Of a stretch of DNA of 64,000 nucleotides, positions 56,999-64,000 are shown in pieces; the first letter of the stretch is position 1; each line of letters starts with the position of its first letter. A program made the position numbers and the translations under genes. The notes under the pieces were generated by a model. The model was not told where the DNA came from, searched no databases, and saw only the letters and a list, made by a program, of their open reading frames with translations. The stretch is from Myxococcales bacterium (GTDB lineage Bacteria > Myxococcota_A > Polyangia > Haliangiales > Haliangiaceae), in assembly GCA_947483555.1 (NCBI GenBank), contig CANKMW010000033.1, forward strand, positions 18,703 through 82,702. Direction: 5' to 3'.

Positions 56999-57154
56999 CT
57001 ACCGACGACGACGCTTGCGCTGCTCGAAGACCCGGCTGCCGACAAACAAGACCGCGGCCACCGCGAGCACCCCGACCACGGCGCCGAGAACGGTCGCGTT
57101 GCCTTCCGCGTAGGACCACCAAGTCCCGGCGTGGGCTGTGCTGGACATGTCCAT
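56999..57154 (-). CDS. Small single-pass membrane peptide
   Basis: 51 residues from ATG 57154 (alternatively 64 from GTG 57193). The N-terminal part is polar with WWSYAEGNA, then a hydrophobic helix (VLGAVVGVLAVAAVLFV) and a basic end RKRRRR. No database identity claimed. The stop lies 4 nt upstream of the DUF4388 start, so co-transcription is likely. Neither start has a ribosome site. Confidence 0.6.
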   Translation of the reverse strand: MDMSSTAHAGTWWSYAEGNATVLGAVVGVLAVAAVLFVGSRVFEQRKRRRR

Positions 57155-57253
57155 CAGAGGATGAGGGGCGGTGGAATCCGAGTCAATGGACACCGACCGG
57201 GCTCGGTCAGCCCGCTGACCGCCGCTAACCTCGCGACACCACGGGCCCGGTGA

Positions 57254-57259
57254 TAAGCT
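57254..57259 (+). promoter_or_regulatory. -10-like TAAGCT, 8 nt before GTG 57268
   Basis: Supports GTG 57268 over GTG 57250, which lies at the edge of the box. Confidence 0.4.
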
Positions 57260-57267
57260 CGGCTCAG

Positions 57268-58056
57268 GTGAGCTCGTCCTTCCCGCTCGACGACCGGCGC
57301 GTGCGCTTCTCCGGTGTGACCAACATCGGCCGCAAACGCGAGCACAACGAAGATTCGATCGCGCTGCCGACGACGATGCGGCTGGCCATCGTCGCCGACG
57401 GCATGGGCGGCCACGCCTCGGGCGATGTCGCGAGCCGGCTCGCCGTCGACACCGTCACCGAGTACTTCCAGGCGACCGCCGATCAGCAGACGCTGACCTG
57501 GCCGTACAAGGTCGAGTCCGAGGAGCGCGGCGAGATCAACCGCATGATCCAGGCGGTCATGCTCGCCAACCTCGAGATCTGGGAGCGGACCCAGCGTGAG
57601 GGCCACGGCCGGATGGGCACGACCATCGTCGCGCTCTACTTCCTCGACGACAAGGTCATCGTCGGCCACGTCGGCGACAGCCGCTGCTACCGGCTGCGCG
57701 ACGGCGAGCTGATCCAGCTCACCGAGGATCACTCGCTGATCAACGACTACATCAAGATGAAGCGCATGACCGCCGAGGAAGCGGAGAACTGGCCGCACAA
57801 GAACGTCGTGGTGCGCGCGCTCGGCATGAAGGAGACGGTGGCAGTCGACATCCACACCGAGAAGCCGCAGGTCGGCGACTGCTACGTGCTGTGCTCCGAT
57901 GGCCTGACCGGCATGATCACCGACGACCAGCTCGCCGTGACCCTGGGCACGGAACGCGATCTCGATCGGGCGGCGGAGAAGCTGATCGACATGGCCAACG
58001 ACGCCGGCGGCATCGACAACATCTCCGTCGTGCTGGCGCGCGTGGAGCACGGGTAG
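57268..58056 (+). CDS. PP2C-type protein phosphatase
   Basis: 262 residues. PP2C motifs: GRKREHNEDS near residue 22, VADGMGGHASGD near 43, GHVGDSRCYRL near 135 and LCSDGLTGMI near 213, with the metal-binding Asp in GGIDNISVVL at the end. Removes phosphate from Ser/Thr proteins; it is the only phosphatase of this kind in the window and may oppose the five kinases. Divergent from the J-domain gene. Confidence 0.95.
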   Translation: MSSSFPLDDRRVRFSGVTNIGRKREHNEDSIALPTTMRLAIVADGMGGHASGDVASRLAVDTVTEYFQATADQQTLTWPYKVESEERGEINRMIQAVMLANLEIWERTQREGHGRMGTTIVALYFLDDKVIVGHVGDSRCYRLRDGELIQLTEDHSLINDYIKMKRMTAEEAENWPHKNVVVRALGMKETVAVDIHTEKPQVGDCYVLCSDGLTGMITDDQLAVTLGTERDLDRAAEKLIDMANDAGGIDNISVVLARVEHG

Positions 58057-58436
58057 TGGGCAGAGTGGTCGCCCGCGTCGCGCTGGCGGCGGCGATCGCG
58101 CTGACCTGGGGCTGCAAGAGCGAGCGCCGCGACGCGCCGGCCGGCGGGCGCGCGCCGGCGATGACGGTGGCCGAGCGCCAGCGCGGCGAGGACGCCTGCA
58201 CCAGCTACGTGAAGCAGCTGTGCGCCTGCGCCGCCGCCAGACCCGACGACGCCGCCCTCGCCGAGCGCTGCGAGCTCAAGCACGCCAAGCCCGAGGCGCT
58301 CGCGCTGCTGGTCCAGGTCGACGACGATCCCAGCGCCTCCGACGACTCGCGCTTGCGGGCCCAGATCGAGGCTCGCAAGTTGATCGCGAAGTGCATCCAG
58401 GAGACCGCGCAGCTACCGACGCTGGGCTGCCGATAG
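58056..58436 (+). CDS. Small lipoprotein of unknown function
   Basis: 126 residues. GTG 58056 shares one base with the phosphatase stop (TAGTG), indicating coupling. A signal peptide with lipobox (IALTWGCKS, Cys near 19) is followed by a mostly helical region with five Cys, including YVKQLCACAAARP and LPTLGC at the end. No domain recognised. Followed by a repeat element. Confidence 0.78.
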   Translation: MGRVVARVALAAAIALTWGCKSERRDAPAGGRAPAMTVAERQRGEDACTSYVKQLCACAAARPDDAALAERCELKHAKPEALALLVQVDDDPSASDDSRLRAQIEARKLIAKCIQETAQLPTLGCR

Positions 58437-58508
58437 CGCGCCGCCGCCGCTAGAACACCGACCGGTTTGAAACCGCAGCGAGTCCGATCGCTTGCGCTCC
58501 CCACCGGG

Positions 58509-58556
58509 CGTCCTGAGCCGGACCGAGCGCAAGCGAGGTCCGTGTCGAAGGACGGA
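58509..58556. repeat. REP-like palindrome
   Basis: Starts TCCTGAGC and ends TCGAAGGACGG, with an internal stem GGACC/GGTCC. Inverted relative to the copy at 58576. Confidence 0.65.
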
Positions 58557-58575
58557 CTTCGTCGACATGCGCCAT

Positions 58576-58620
58576 GCGCCCTTCGACTCGGCCGCTGCGC
58601 GTCCTCGCTCAGGGCGAACG
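58576..58620. repeat. REP-like palindrome
   Basis: Contains CCCTTCGACTCGGC and CTCGCTCAGGGCG. Together with the copy at 58509 it forms an inverted pair. Confidence 0.7.
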
Positions 58621-58649
58621 GATTCCCACCGTCGTGGAACGTCGCGAAA

Positions 58650-58689
58650 ACAGATCGGTTTCAAACCGAACAGATCGGTTTCAAACCGG
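58650..58689. repeat. 20-bp tandem duplication with internal palindrome
   Basis: Two copies of acagatcggtttcaaaccga (one mismatch at the end). Each contains CGGTTT-C-AAACCG, which also occurs once at the left end of the element (58463). Confidence 0.8.
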
Positions 58690-58697
58690 TCGGTGCT

Positions 58698-59555
58698 CTA
58701 GAGCGTCACGTCGGCCCACATCGGCAGGTGATCGCTGACGCGGACGTCGTGCTCGACCGCGTAGGCGAGCACGCGCAGGCCGCGGGCGTAGATCGCGTCG
58801 AGGCGCATCGACAGCCACTGGTGGGTGGGGCCCGACGCCACGACCGGCGTGGTGAAGCCGCGCGAGCGCACGAAGCCTTCGAGGCGATCGTCCTGGACGC
58901 CGGCCGGGACCGGGACCACGTGCCCGAGCCAGACGAACGGGCTGGTGTTCATGTCGCCGGCGATCAGCGCCGGACCATCCCAGCGGCCGGCGTCGTCGAA
59001 CACCGGCGCGAGCTGGCGGATCCGCTCGCCGGGGTTGAGGCGATTGTCGAGGTGCACCGAGTACATGCGCACCGCGGTGCCACCGACCTCGACCGTCACC
59101 GCCAGCGCGACCCGGCGCCCGGCGTTGAAGCGAACGTTGAAGTACGGCAGCTCGATCGCCTCGACGTCGACCAGCGGGCGACGGCTGAGGATCGCGACGC
59201 CGAGGCTGCCGCCGTCGAGGCCGTGGCCGGGGGCGTAGGCGCAATGCCAACCATGCCGGCGGCCGACCGCGCAGGCGGCCGAATCGGCGTCGCGCGGACG
59301 CACGACTTCCTGCAAGAAGATGACCTGCGCGGCGGCGAGGTCGGGGTCGGCGACCAGGGCGGCGGCCAGGCGGTCGCCGTCGATGTGATGGATGTTGTAG
59401 GTGGCGACCCGGAGCGGTTCGCCGGCCGCGGCGGTCGGCAGCCGGGCGGCGGACGCGACCACCGCCTCGACCGCGAGGTTGGTCGGATCGGGGTGGCGGC
59501 ACGCGGCCAGGACGGCGGCGGCGGCGAGCACGGCGGCGGGCAGAGCGTTGGCCAT
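58698..59555 (-). CDS. Endonuclease/exonuclease/phosphatase-family lipoprotein
   Basis: 285 residues. A signal peptide with lipobox (VLAACRH, Cys near 19) means it is exported. The EEP fold follows: VATYNIHH near residue 50, QEVVRPRD near 82 (catalytic Glu), SVHLDNRLNPG near 170, GDMNTSPFVWLG near 200 and the terminal VSDHLPMWADV with the catalytic Asp-His. It could be a sphingomyelinase, nuclease or phosphatase. ATG 59555 begins the signal peptide. The stop codon is inside the repeat element at 58450. Confidence 0.87.
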   Translation of the reverse strand: MANALPAAVLAAAAVLAACRHPDPTNLAVEAVVASAARLPTAAAGEPLRVATYNIHHIDGDRLAAALVADPDLAAAQVIFLQEVVRPRDADSAACAVGRRHGWHCAYAPGHGLDGGSLGVAILSRRPLVDVEAIELPYFNVRFNAGRRVALAVTVEVGGTAVRMYSVHLDNRLNPGERIRQLAPVFDDAGRWDGPALIAGDMNTSPFVWLGHVVPVPAGVQDDRLEGFVRSRGFTTPVVASGPTHQWLSMRLDAIYARGLRVLAYAVEHDVRVSDHLPMWADVTL

Positions 59556-59647
59556 CCCGCCGCGACGTGCACGCCACGTTCCGTGGCGGGCCGCGCCCAA
59601 CATCGTGGAACTCCGTGCCCGCCAACCGCGCGGCTGTCCGACCTCTG

Positions 59648-60271
59648 TCACCTCGTGGTCCCGATGGTGAACAGCACGTCGACGTCGATCCCGGTGTACT
59701 CGAGATCGGCGTCGTCGTTGACGGCGGGGTCGTCGTCGTCGAAGTGGAAGGCCATCGGCACGGCGAGGTGACCGCCGACGTAGAGCTTGCCGCCGACCGG
59801 GATCGTGAAGCCACCGCCGACCTCCGCGGCCAGGCCCAGATCGGTCTCGCTGGCCTCGAACATGATGCCGAGCACCGTGCTCGACGCGCTGTAGTGGACC
59901 ACGTCGACGCCGACGCCGGCGCGCACGAACAGGGTCGCCGGCCCGCTGCGGATGCGGTGCCGCCCCCCGATCAGCATGCGATAGCGCTGGACGCCGACCT
60001 CGACCGCGGCGCTGTCGAGCTCCGACGCCACCGGCGTGACATCCAGCGCGAGCTCGACCGCGGTCGATCCGGCGCCGCCGCCGGCACGGACCCCGAGCTT
60101 GAGGCTCTCGTCGACGGCGTTCTCGTAGTCGTCCTCGGCGATCGGGATCCCGAGCCCGACGACCGCCTCGGCGTAGCCGCCGTCGGCGGTCGCGGTTCGC
60201 GCCGCGGCCATCGACGCGAACGCGACGACCAGGCTGGTGAGGGTGGCGCGGATGGCTGGGGTGGCCCGCAT
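59648..60271 (-). CDS. Outer-membrane beta-barrel protein, unknown function
   Basis: 207 residues with a signal peptide (hydrophobic to about residue 24, cleavage ATA-D) and alternating hydrophobic strands, for example AEAVVGLGIPI, VELALDVTPVA and KLYVGGHLAVPMAFHF. Acidic loops (DDDDPAVNDDADL) are present. ATG 60271 follows TAGGCT by 9 nt. Related in style to the barrel at 4670 but not clearly homologous. Confidence 0.8.
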   Translation of the reverse strand: MRATPAIRATLTSLVVAFASMAAARTATADGGYAEAVVGLGIPIAEDDYENAVDESLKLGVRAGGGAGSTAVELALDVTPVASELDSAAVEVGVQRYRMLIGGRHRIRSGPATLFVRAGVGVDVVHYSASSTVLGIMFEASETDLGLAAEVGGGFTIPVGGKLYVGGHLAVPMAFHFDDDDPAVNDDADLEYTGIDVDVLFTIGTTR

Positions 60272-60280
60272 GGTGAGGCG

Positions 60281-60286
60281 AGCCTA
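60281..60286 (-). promoter_or_regulatory. -10-like TAGGCT, 9 nt before ATG 60271
   Basis: Leaderless-type promoter of the barrel gene, just outside the nucleotidyltransferase stop. Confidence 0.4.
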
Positions 60287-60291
60287 GCAGA

Positions 60292-61284
60292 TCAGTCCGG
60301 CGCCACCGCCACGACGCCCGACGGCGTGACGATCGCGTCACGCACGACGCCGCGCACGCGTGCGCCGGCCCACACCACGGCCCGCTCGACCACCGAATCG
60401 GCCTCGACCACACTGCCGGTGCCGATCACGGCGTAGGGGCCGATCGTGGCGCCGGCCGCGACGCTGGCCCCGGGGCCGATCCGGACCGGGTCGCGCACGA
60501 TGGCGCCCGCCGCGACGTCGGCGGCCTCGTCGATGCCGACCAGCTCGCCGGGCGGTGCCGACAGCGGCGCGCCATCGAGCATCGCCCAGTTGCTGGCCAG
60601 GTAGCGCGCCGGCGTCGAGTGCTCGGCGAAGTAGCCGGCGTTGTGCTCGAACGCGGCCACCACGCCGCCCGCCTGCAGCCACGGCAAGTAGCCCTGCCGC
60701 ACCATGCAGGCCTCGCCGTCGGGCAGGCGGGCAACCACGCTCGGGCGCGTCACGTGGACGCCGCAGAACATGTGGCCACCGGCGCCGAGGATGTCGTGGA
60801 CGCGCAGGCGGCCGCTGGCGTCGGCGCGCACGTCGACCGCTCCCCACGCCACGGCCTGGGGCGACGACCGCACCACCATCATGCCGAGGACCTCGGGCCG
60901 GGCGGCGTGCGCGGCCAGCACCGCACCGAGGTCGACGTCGAAGATCAGCTTGCCGTTCATCGAGACGAACGGCTGGTCGCGACCGTCGGGGTCGAGGAGC
61001 GCCAGCGCGTGCTTGAGGCCGCCGCCGGTGCCGAGGAGGACCTCCTCGTGCAGGTACTGGATGCGCGCCCCCAGCGAGCGGCCGTCGCCGAGGTCGCGCT
61101 CGATGACGTCGCCGCGGTGGTGCAGGTTGATCACCACGTCACGGATGCCGTGCGCGACCAGCTGCGCGATCCCGAACCGCACGATCGGCAGGTCGCAGAC
61201 CGGCAGCATCGGCTTGGGCCGGACATCGGAGAGCGCGCCGAGGCGGGTGCCGTAGCCGGCGCACAGGAGCATCGCGCGGGTCAC
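60292..61284 (-). CDS. Sugar-1-phosphate nucleotidyltransferase with left-handed beta-helix tail
   Basis: 330 residues. N-terminal Rossmann-like domain with the pyrophosphorylase motif MLLCAGYGTRLGALSDVRPK then PMLPVCDLPIVR, and VSMNGKLIFDVDL near residue 110. The C-terminal hexapeptide repeats (IGPGASVAAGATIGPYAVIG) form a left-handed beta-helix. Activates a sugar for polysaccharide; glucose or mannose cannot be told apart. The GTG start at 61284 begins the motif directly. Upstream of ugd-type function in the same window. Confidence 0.9.
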   Translation of the reverse strand: MTRAMLLCAGYGTRLGALSDVRPKPMLPVCDLPIVRFGIAQLVAHGIRDVVINLHHRGDVIERDLGDGRSLGARIQYLHEEVLLGTGGGLKHALALLDPDGRDQPFVSMNGKLIFDVDLGAVLAAHAARPEVLGMMVVRSSPQAVAWGAVDVRADASGRLRVHDILGAGGHMFCGVHVTRPSVVARLPDGEACMVRQGYLPWLQAGGVVAAFEHNAGYFAEHSTPARYLASNWAMLDGAPLSAPPGELVGIDEAADVAAGAIVRDPVRIGPGASVAAGATIGPYAVIGTGSVVEADSVVERAVVWAGARVRGVVRDAIVTPSGVVAVAPD

Positions 61285-61351
61285 GACCGCACGATGCCAC
61301 GAAGACGCGGACCACGCGACTCGACCGCACGCGCGTGACCCCGGATCGGGG

Positions 61352-62272
61352 TCAGACCGGCGGGATCGTCGCGCGCCGGAACGGGCTGTCCTTGGTCATC
61401 ACCGCGAACCCGCGCTCACCGACGATGCCGACGGCGTGCTCGTAGAAGTCGCGGGGACCGACCCACGCGATCTCGGCGACGTCGTGACGAGCCGAGATAT
61501 CGACCAGGCACGCGACCAGGAGCGCCTCGCCCAGCCCCTGACCGCGATGCTCGGGCCACGTCCCGGCGGGTCCGAACCAGCCCAGCCCCTGGTTGTTGCC
61601 GTCGTGAGCCGCGAACGCGGCCGGGCGCCCGTCGCGCCACGCCACGTGGACGCCCGGTGGATCGTTGGCCAGCGCACGTTCGATCTCGAACGGCCACGCG
61701 CCGCCGAACCCGATCGAGATCGCCGCCGACAGGCCCTCGCTATCGGCGCGGCTGGCGCGCCGCACCTGATAGCCAAGCCCGGCACAGCGCGCCGCCGACT
61801 CCGCAGCGCGCTCGGGGGTCACCCGCGGGTTGGTGCGCACGTCGACGAGCAGGTTGGTGTGCTGATCGCGGTGAACGTAACCCTTGCGCTCGAGCCACGC
61901 GATGGTCGCCTGGTTGCTGAGGTCGATGCCGGGCGCCAGGTAGTTACCCGGCTCGTCGAGCAGCCGGACTCGCCGCGCCGCCTGTTGCCAGACCTCGCTC
62001 TCGCACGCCGTCAGCAGCATGCCGCCGATGCCCTCGTCGCGCGCCGCCGGATGCACCGCGAGGAGCCGGATGCGATCGCCGCACACCGTCGCCACGCCGA
62101 CCAGGATCCCGCCCTTGCGGGCGCCGAACGTCTTCGGCGTGCCACGCGGGCTGACGCCGAACAGCTTCTCCTCGGCGACCAGCGCCGCCCGGTCGTGCTC
62201 GCAAGCGGCGTGAAGCACGTCGCAGGCCGCGGCCAGATCGGCGGGATCCAGCACGGCCAGCGTCGCCCCCAT
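61352..62272 (-). CDS. GNAT acetyltransferase with two domains
   Basis: 306 residues. First GNAT domain near residues 5-140 (VHPAARDEGIGGMLLTACES is the acetyl-CoA loop) and a second near 165-300 with WPEHRGQGLGEALLVACLV. Two-domain GNATs include mycothiol-synthase-like proteins, but that is only a similarity of layout. ATG 62272 sits 6 nt after TAACTT. Divergent from ugd. Confidence 0.87.
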   Translation of the reverse strand: MGATLAVLDPADLAAACDVLHAACEHDRAALVAEEKLFGVSPRGTPKTFGARKGGILVGVATVCGDRIRLLAVHPAARDEGIGGMLLTACESEVWQQAARRVRLLDEPGNYLAPGIDLSNQATIAWLERKGYVHRDQHTNLLVDVRTNPRVTPERAAESAARCAGLGYQVRRASRADSEGLSAAISIGFGGAWPFEIERALANDPPGVHVAWRDGRPAAFAAHDGNNQGLGWFGPAGTWPEHRGQGLGEALLVACLVDISARHDVAEIAWVGPRDFYEHAVGIVGERGFAVMTKDSPFRRATIPPV

Positions 62273-62278
62273 GACGAA

Positions 62279-62284
62279 AAGTTA
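62279..62284 (-). promoter_or_regulatory. -10-like TAACTT, 6 nt before ATG 62272
   Basis: Leaderless-type promoter of the double-GNAT gene. Confidence 0.4.
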
Positions 62285-62354
62285 CCATCACGGCCCGCTG
62301 CGGCGGCGGAGTTTGCGACCCGCCGGCTGACATTTCGCGTGGCCCGCTGCGTGC

Positions 62355-62360
62355 TAGCGT
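62355..62360 (+). promoter_or_regulatory. -10-like TAGCGT, 7 nt before ugd ATG
   Basis: The box ends 7 nt before ATG 62368. CTGACA lies 22 nt upstream of it, too far for a standard -35. Confidence 0.4.
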
Positions 62361-62367
62361 GCGCGTC

Positions 62368-63678
62368 ATGCGGCTGGTCGTCATCGGCACCGGGTACGTC
62401 GGCCTGGTCGCCGGCGCCGGCTTCGCGGACTTCGGCAACGACGTCGTCTGCGTCGACGTCGACGCGGCGCGGGTCGAACGCTTGCGACGCGGCGAGATCC
62501 CCTTCGTCGAGCCGCGGCTCGAGGAGCTGGTCAAGCGCAACCTCGATGCCGGCCGGCTGACGTTCACGACCCGCATCGACGACGCCGTCCCCGGAGCCGA
62601 GGTCGTGATCCTTGCCGTCGGCACGCCGGCCGGCGAGGACGGAGCCGCCGACCTGCGCTTCATCGACGACGCCGCCGCCCAGGTCGGGCGCGCGCTCGAC
62701 GGCTTCGCCGTGATCGTCACCAAGAGCACGGTCCCGGTTGGAACCGCTGACCGTATCCGGGCCCTCATCGCGGCCGAGACGTCGCACCCGTTCGCGGTGG
62801 CCTCGAACCCCGAGTTCCTCAAGGAGGGCGACGCGGTCAACGACTTCATGAAGCCCGACCGGGTCATCCTCGGCGTCGACGACGACCGCGCCGCCCGCGC
62901 GCTGCGCAACCTCTACTCACCGTTCGTGCGCATCAACGATCGCATCATGGTCATGGACATCCGCTCCGCCGAGCTGACCAAGTACGCGGCCAACGCCATG
63001 CTGGCGGTGCGCATCTCGTTCATGAACGAGCTGGCGCTGCTGGCCGAGAAGGTCGGCGCCGATATCGAGAAGGTGCGCAAGGGCATCGGCAGCGATCCCC
63101 GCATCGGCCCCCGGTTCCTGTTTCCCGGACCCGGCTTCGGTGGGTCCTGTTTCCCGAAGGACCTCCGAGCGCTGGCGCACACGGCGCGGCACCACGGCGC
63201 GTCGCTCGAGGTCGTCGCGGCGGCCGAGCGCGCCAACCACCGGCAGAAGCACGTGCTCGGCGAGCGCATCAAGGCGCACTTCGGCGCCAACCTCGCCGGC
63301 CAGCGGGTGGCGGTGTGGGGGCTGGCCTTCAAGCCGGAGACCGACGACATCCGCGAGGCGCCGGCCCTCACGCTGATCGCCGATCTGATCGCGGCCGGCG
63401 CCACCGTGGTCGGCTACGACCCGGCGGCGATGGAGCAGGTGCGCGGGCTCGGCCTCGAGCTCGAGCTGGCGCCGGACATGTATGCCGCCGCCCAGGGTGC
63501 TCACGCGCTGGCGCTGGTCACCGAGTGGACCCAGTTCCGCGGCGCCGACTTCCGGCGGTTGCACGCCGCCATGGCCGAGCCGGTCCTGTTCGACGGCCGC
63601 AACATCTGGGATCCGGAACAGCTCCGAGCGCTGGGTTTCCAGTACCAGGCCATCGGTCGCGGCCCGCTGCCGCGCTGA
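62368..63678 (+). CDS. ugd: UDP-glucose 6-dehydrogenase
   Basis: Oxidises UDP-glucose to UDP-glucuronate with two NAD+. 436 residues. NAD-binding GTGYVGLVAG near residue 7, VAVGTP-like ILAVGTPAGEDG near 86, KSTVPVGTADR near 120, the ATP-independent family motif NPEFLKEGDAVNDF near 150, and catalytic Cys in GFGGSCFPKD near residue 261. Provides precursors of acidic polysaccharide. ATG 62368 has a box 7 nt upstream. Followed by three REP-like repeats. Confidence 0.97.
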   Translation: MRLVVIGTGYVGLVAGAGFADFGNDVVCVDVDAARVERLRRGEIPFVEPRLEELVKRNLDAGRLTFTTRIDDAVPGAEVVILAVGTPAGEDGAADLRFIDDAAAQVGRALDGFAVIVTKSTVPVGTADRIRALIAAETSHPFAVASNPEFLKEGDAVNDFMKPDRVILGVDDDRAARALRNLYSPFVRINDRIMVMDIRSAELTKYAANAMLAVRISFMNELALLAEKVGADIEKVRKGIGSDPRIGPRFLFPGPGFGGSCFPKDLRALAHTARHHGASLEVVAAAERANHRQKHVLGERIKAHFGANLAGQRVAVWGLAFKPETDDIREAPALTLIADLIAAGATVVGYDPAAMEQVRGLGLELELAPDMYAAAQGAHALALVTEWTQFRGADFRRLHAAMAEPVLFDGRNIWDPEQLRALGFQYQAIGRGPLPR

Positions 63679-63714
63679 GCGCCTGGGCATCAAGCGGCGC
63701 CCCAGATCCCGCCT

Positions 63715-63752
63715 GCCCTGAGCGAGCCGCGAAGCGGCGAGTCGAAGGGCGC
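63715..63752. repeat. REP-like palindromic repeat
   Basis: CCCTGAGCGAGCCGCGAAGC then GGCGAGTCGAAGGGCG. The internal stem is GAGCCGC/GCGGCGAG-like. The copy in the lipase gene (17921) is nearly identical. Confidence 0.8.
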
Positions 63753-63830
63753 GTCTCAAGATCCTACACATCGTCGCGTCAGGGACTTCACCCAGAACAG
63801 CAGGCAAGTCGATCACTTCCCCATCCGTTT

Positions 63831-63869
63831 GCCCTGAGCGAGGCCGCGCAGCGGCCGAGTCGAAGGGCA
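63831..63869. repeat. REP-like palindromic repeat
   Basis: CCCTGAGCGAGGCCGCGCAG then CGGCCGAGTCGAAGGGC. Followed by an inverted copy at 63882. Confidence 0.8.
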
Positions 63870-63881
63870 CATCGGCGGAAT

Positions 63882-63928
63882 GCGTCCTTCGACTCGGCCT
63901 CGCTGAAGCTCGGCCTCGCTCAGGACGG
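63882..63928. repeat. REP-like palindromic repeat, inverted
   Basis: GTCCTTCGACTCGGCCTCGC then CTCGGCCTCGCTCAGGACGG. Inverse of the neighbour at 63831, giving a REPIN-like pair about 12 bp apart. Confidence 0.75.
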
Positions 63929-64000
63929 CCGGTTGTTGAAGCATCGCGATCAGTTGGCGGCGATCACAGCGCGCCACGAGTCGGGTAGCCCCGCCGGTCG

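Larger units (their letters stand above)
58450..58701. mobile_element. MITE-like element with 24-bp terminal inverted repeats
   Basis: A 252-bp segment whose ends are inverted copies of ctagarcaccgaccggttt plus gaaac, with one mismatch in 24. Inside are two REP-like palindromes in opposite orientation (58509-58556 and 58576-58620) and a 20-bp tandem duplication (58650-58689). CTAG occurs at both ends and the right end includes the stop codon of the next gene. No ORF is visible, so if mobile it depends on a transposase elsewhere. Confidence 0.55.
63679..64000. other. Intergenic region after ugd, 322 bp to window edge
   Basis: Holds three REP-like repeats (listed separately) and no ORF with coding features. 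The gap is large for this window; nothing else was seen. Confidence 0.7.

Noticed and set aside
63715..63928. Rho-independent terminators for ugd
   Set aside because: The palindromes match the dispersed repeat family and lack T-tracts.

Overview
The window is about 70% GC and reads as a chromosome segment from a myxobacterium (Myxococcota, probably a Polyangia/Haliangiales-type organism). Four things point there: several Hanks-type Ser/Thr kinases with PEGA or AAA-ATPase/TPR tails, a MYXO-CTERM-like sorting signal, many Asp/Ala/Cys-rich lipoproteins, and PilZ and DUF4388 proteins. The lineage is an inference. I saw no rRNA, tRNA, CRISPR array, prophage or complete insertion sequence. About 46 genes fill the window, with short gaps on both strands.

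Layout. 1-12 kb: PEP carboxylase (ppc, cut by the left edge), a DUF2254 membrane protein, two small envelope proteins, an ABC exporter, a PilZ/pseudo-receiver protein, polyphosphate kinase (ppk1), a PQQ-like propeller protein and a zinc-ribbon protein. 12-19 kb: a GNAT acetyltransferase, a Cys-rich lipoprotein, a TPR-SUFU protein, tatB-tatC, a di-haem cytochrome lipoprotein and a membrane-anchored lipase. 19-23 kb: one very long ORF that looks like two secreted proteins fused end to end. 23-39 kb: four kinase genes, one of them frameshifted, around a ThDP-dependent lyase, a cysteine-less glutaredoxin and a lipoprotein. 39-43 kb: a membrane protein with a duplicated domain, followed by a dye-decolorizing peroxidase, then a methyltransferase. 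43-50 kb: an FG-GAP lipoprotein, a PilZ protein, a fifth large kinase-ATPase and a low-complexity membrane protein. 50-55 kb: gatCAB preceded by a FadR-type regulator. 55-58 kb: a PilZ-like protein, a DUF4388/J-domain/TPR protein with a small membrane peptide, a PP2C phosphatase and a lipoprotein. 58-64 kb: a lipoprotein of the endonuclease/phosphatase superfamily, a beta-barrel protein, a sugar-phosphate nucleotidyltransferase, a double-GNAT protein and UDP-glucose dehydrogenase (ugd).

How the genes fit together. The window is rich in signalling and envelope genes. Five Ser/Thr kinases share the region with one PP2C phosphatase that could oppose them, and three PilZ-type proteins suggest cyclic-di-GMP input. 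Nucleotidyltransferase plus ugd suggests sugar-nucleotide supply for surface polysaccharide.

Most notable. (1) Seventeen start codons lie only 6-10 nt after a TAnnnT-like box, the pattern expected of leaderless mRNAs; several GTG starts were chosen this way. (2) A two-gene unit pairs a DyP peroxidase with an unrecognised membrane protein built from a duplicated domain. (3) An internal MYXO-CTERM signal is followed directly by a lipoprotein signal in one ORF. (4) A REP-like palindrome family occurs between genes and also, with 21-bp tandem repeats, inside the lipase gene. (5) A 252-bp non-coding element has 24-bp terminal inverted repeats.
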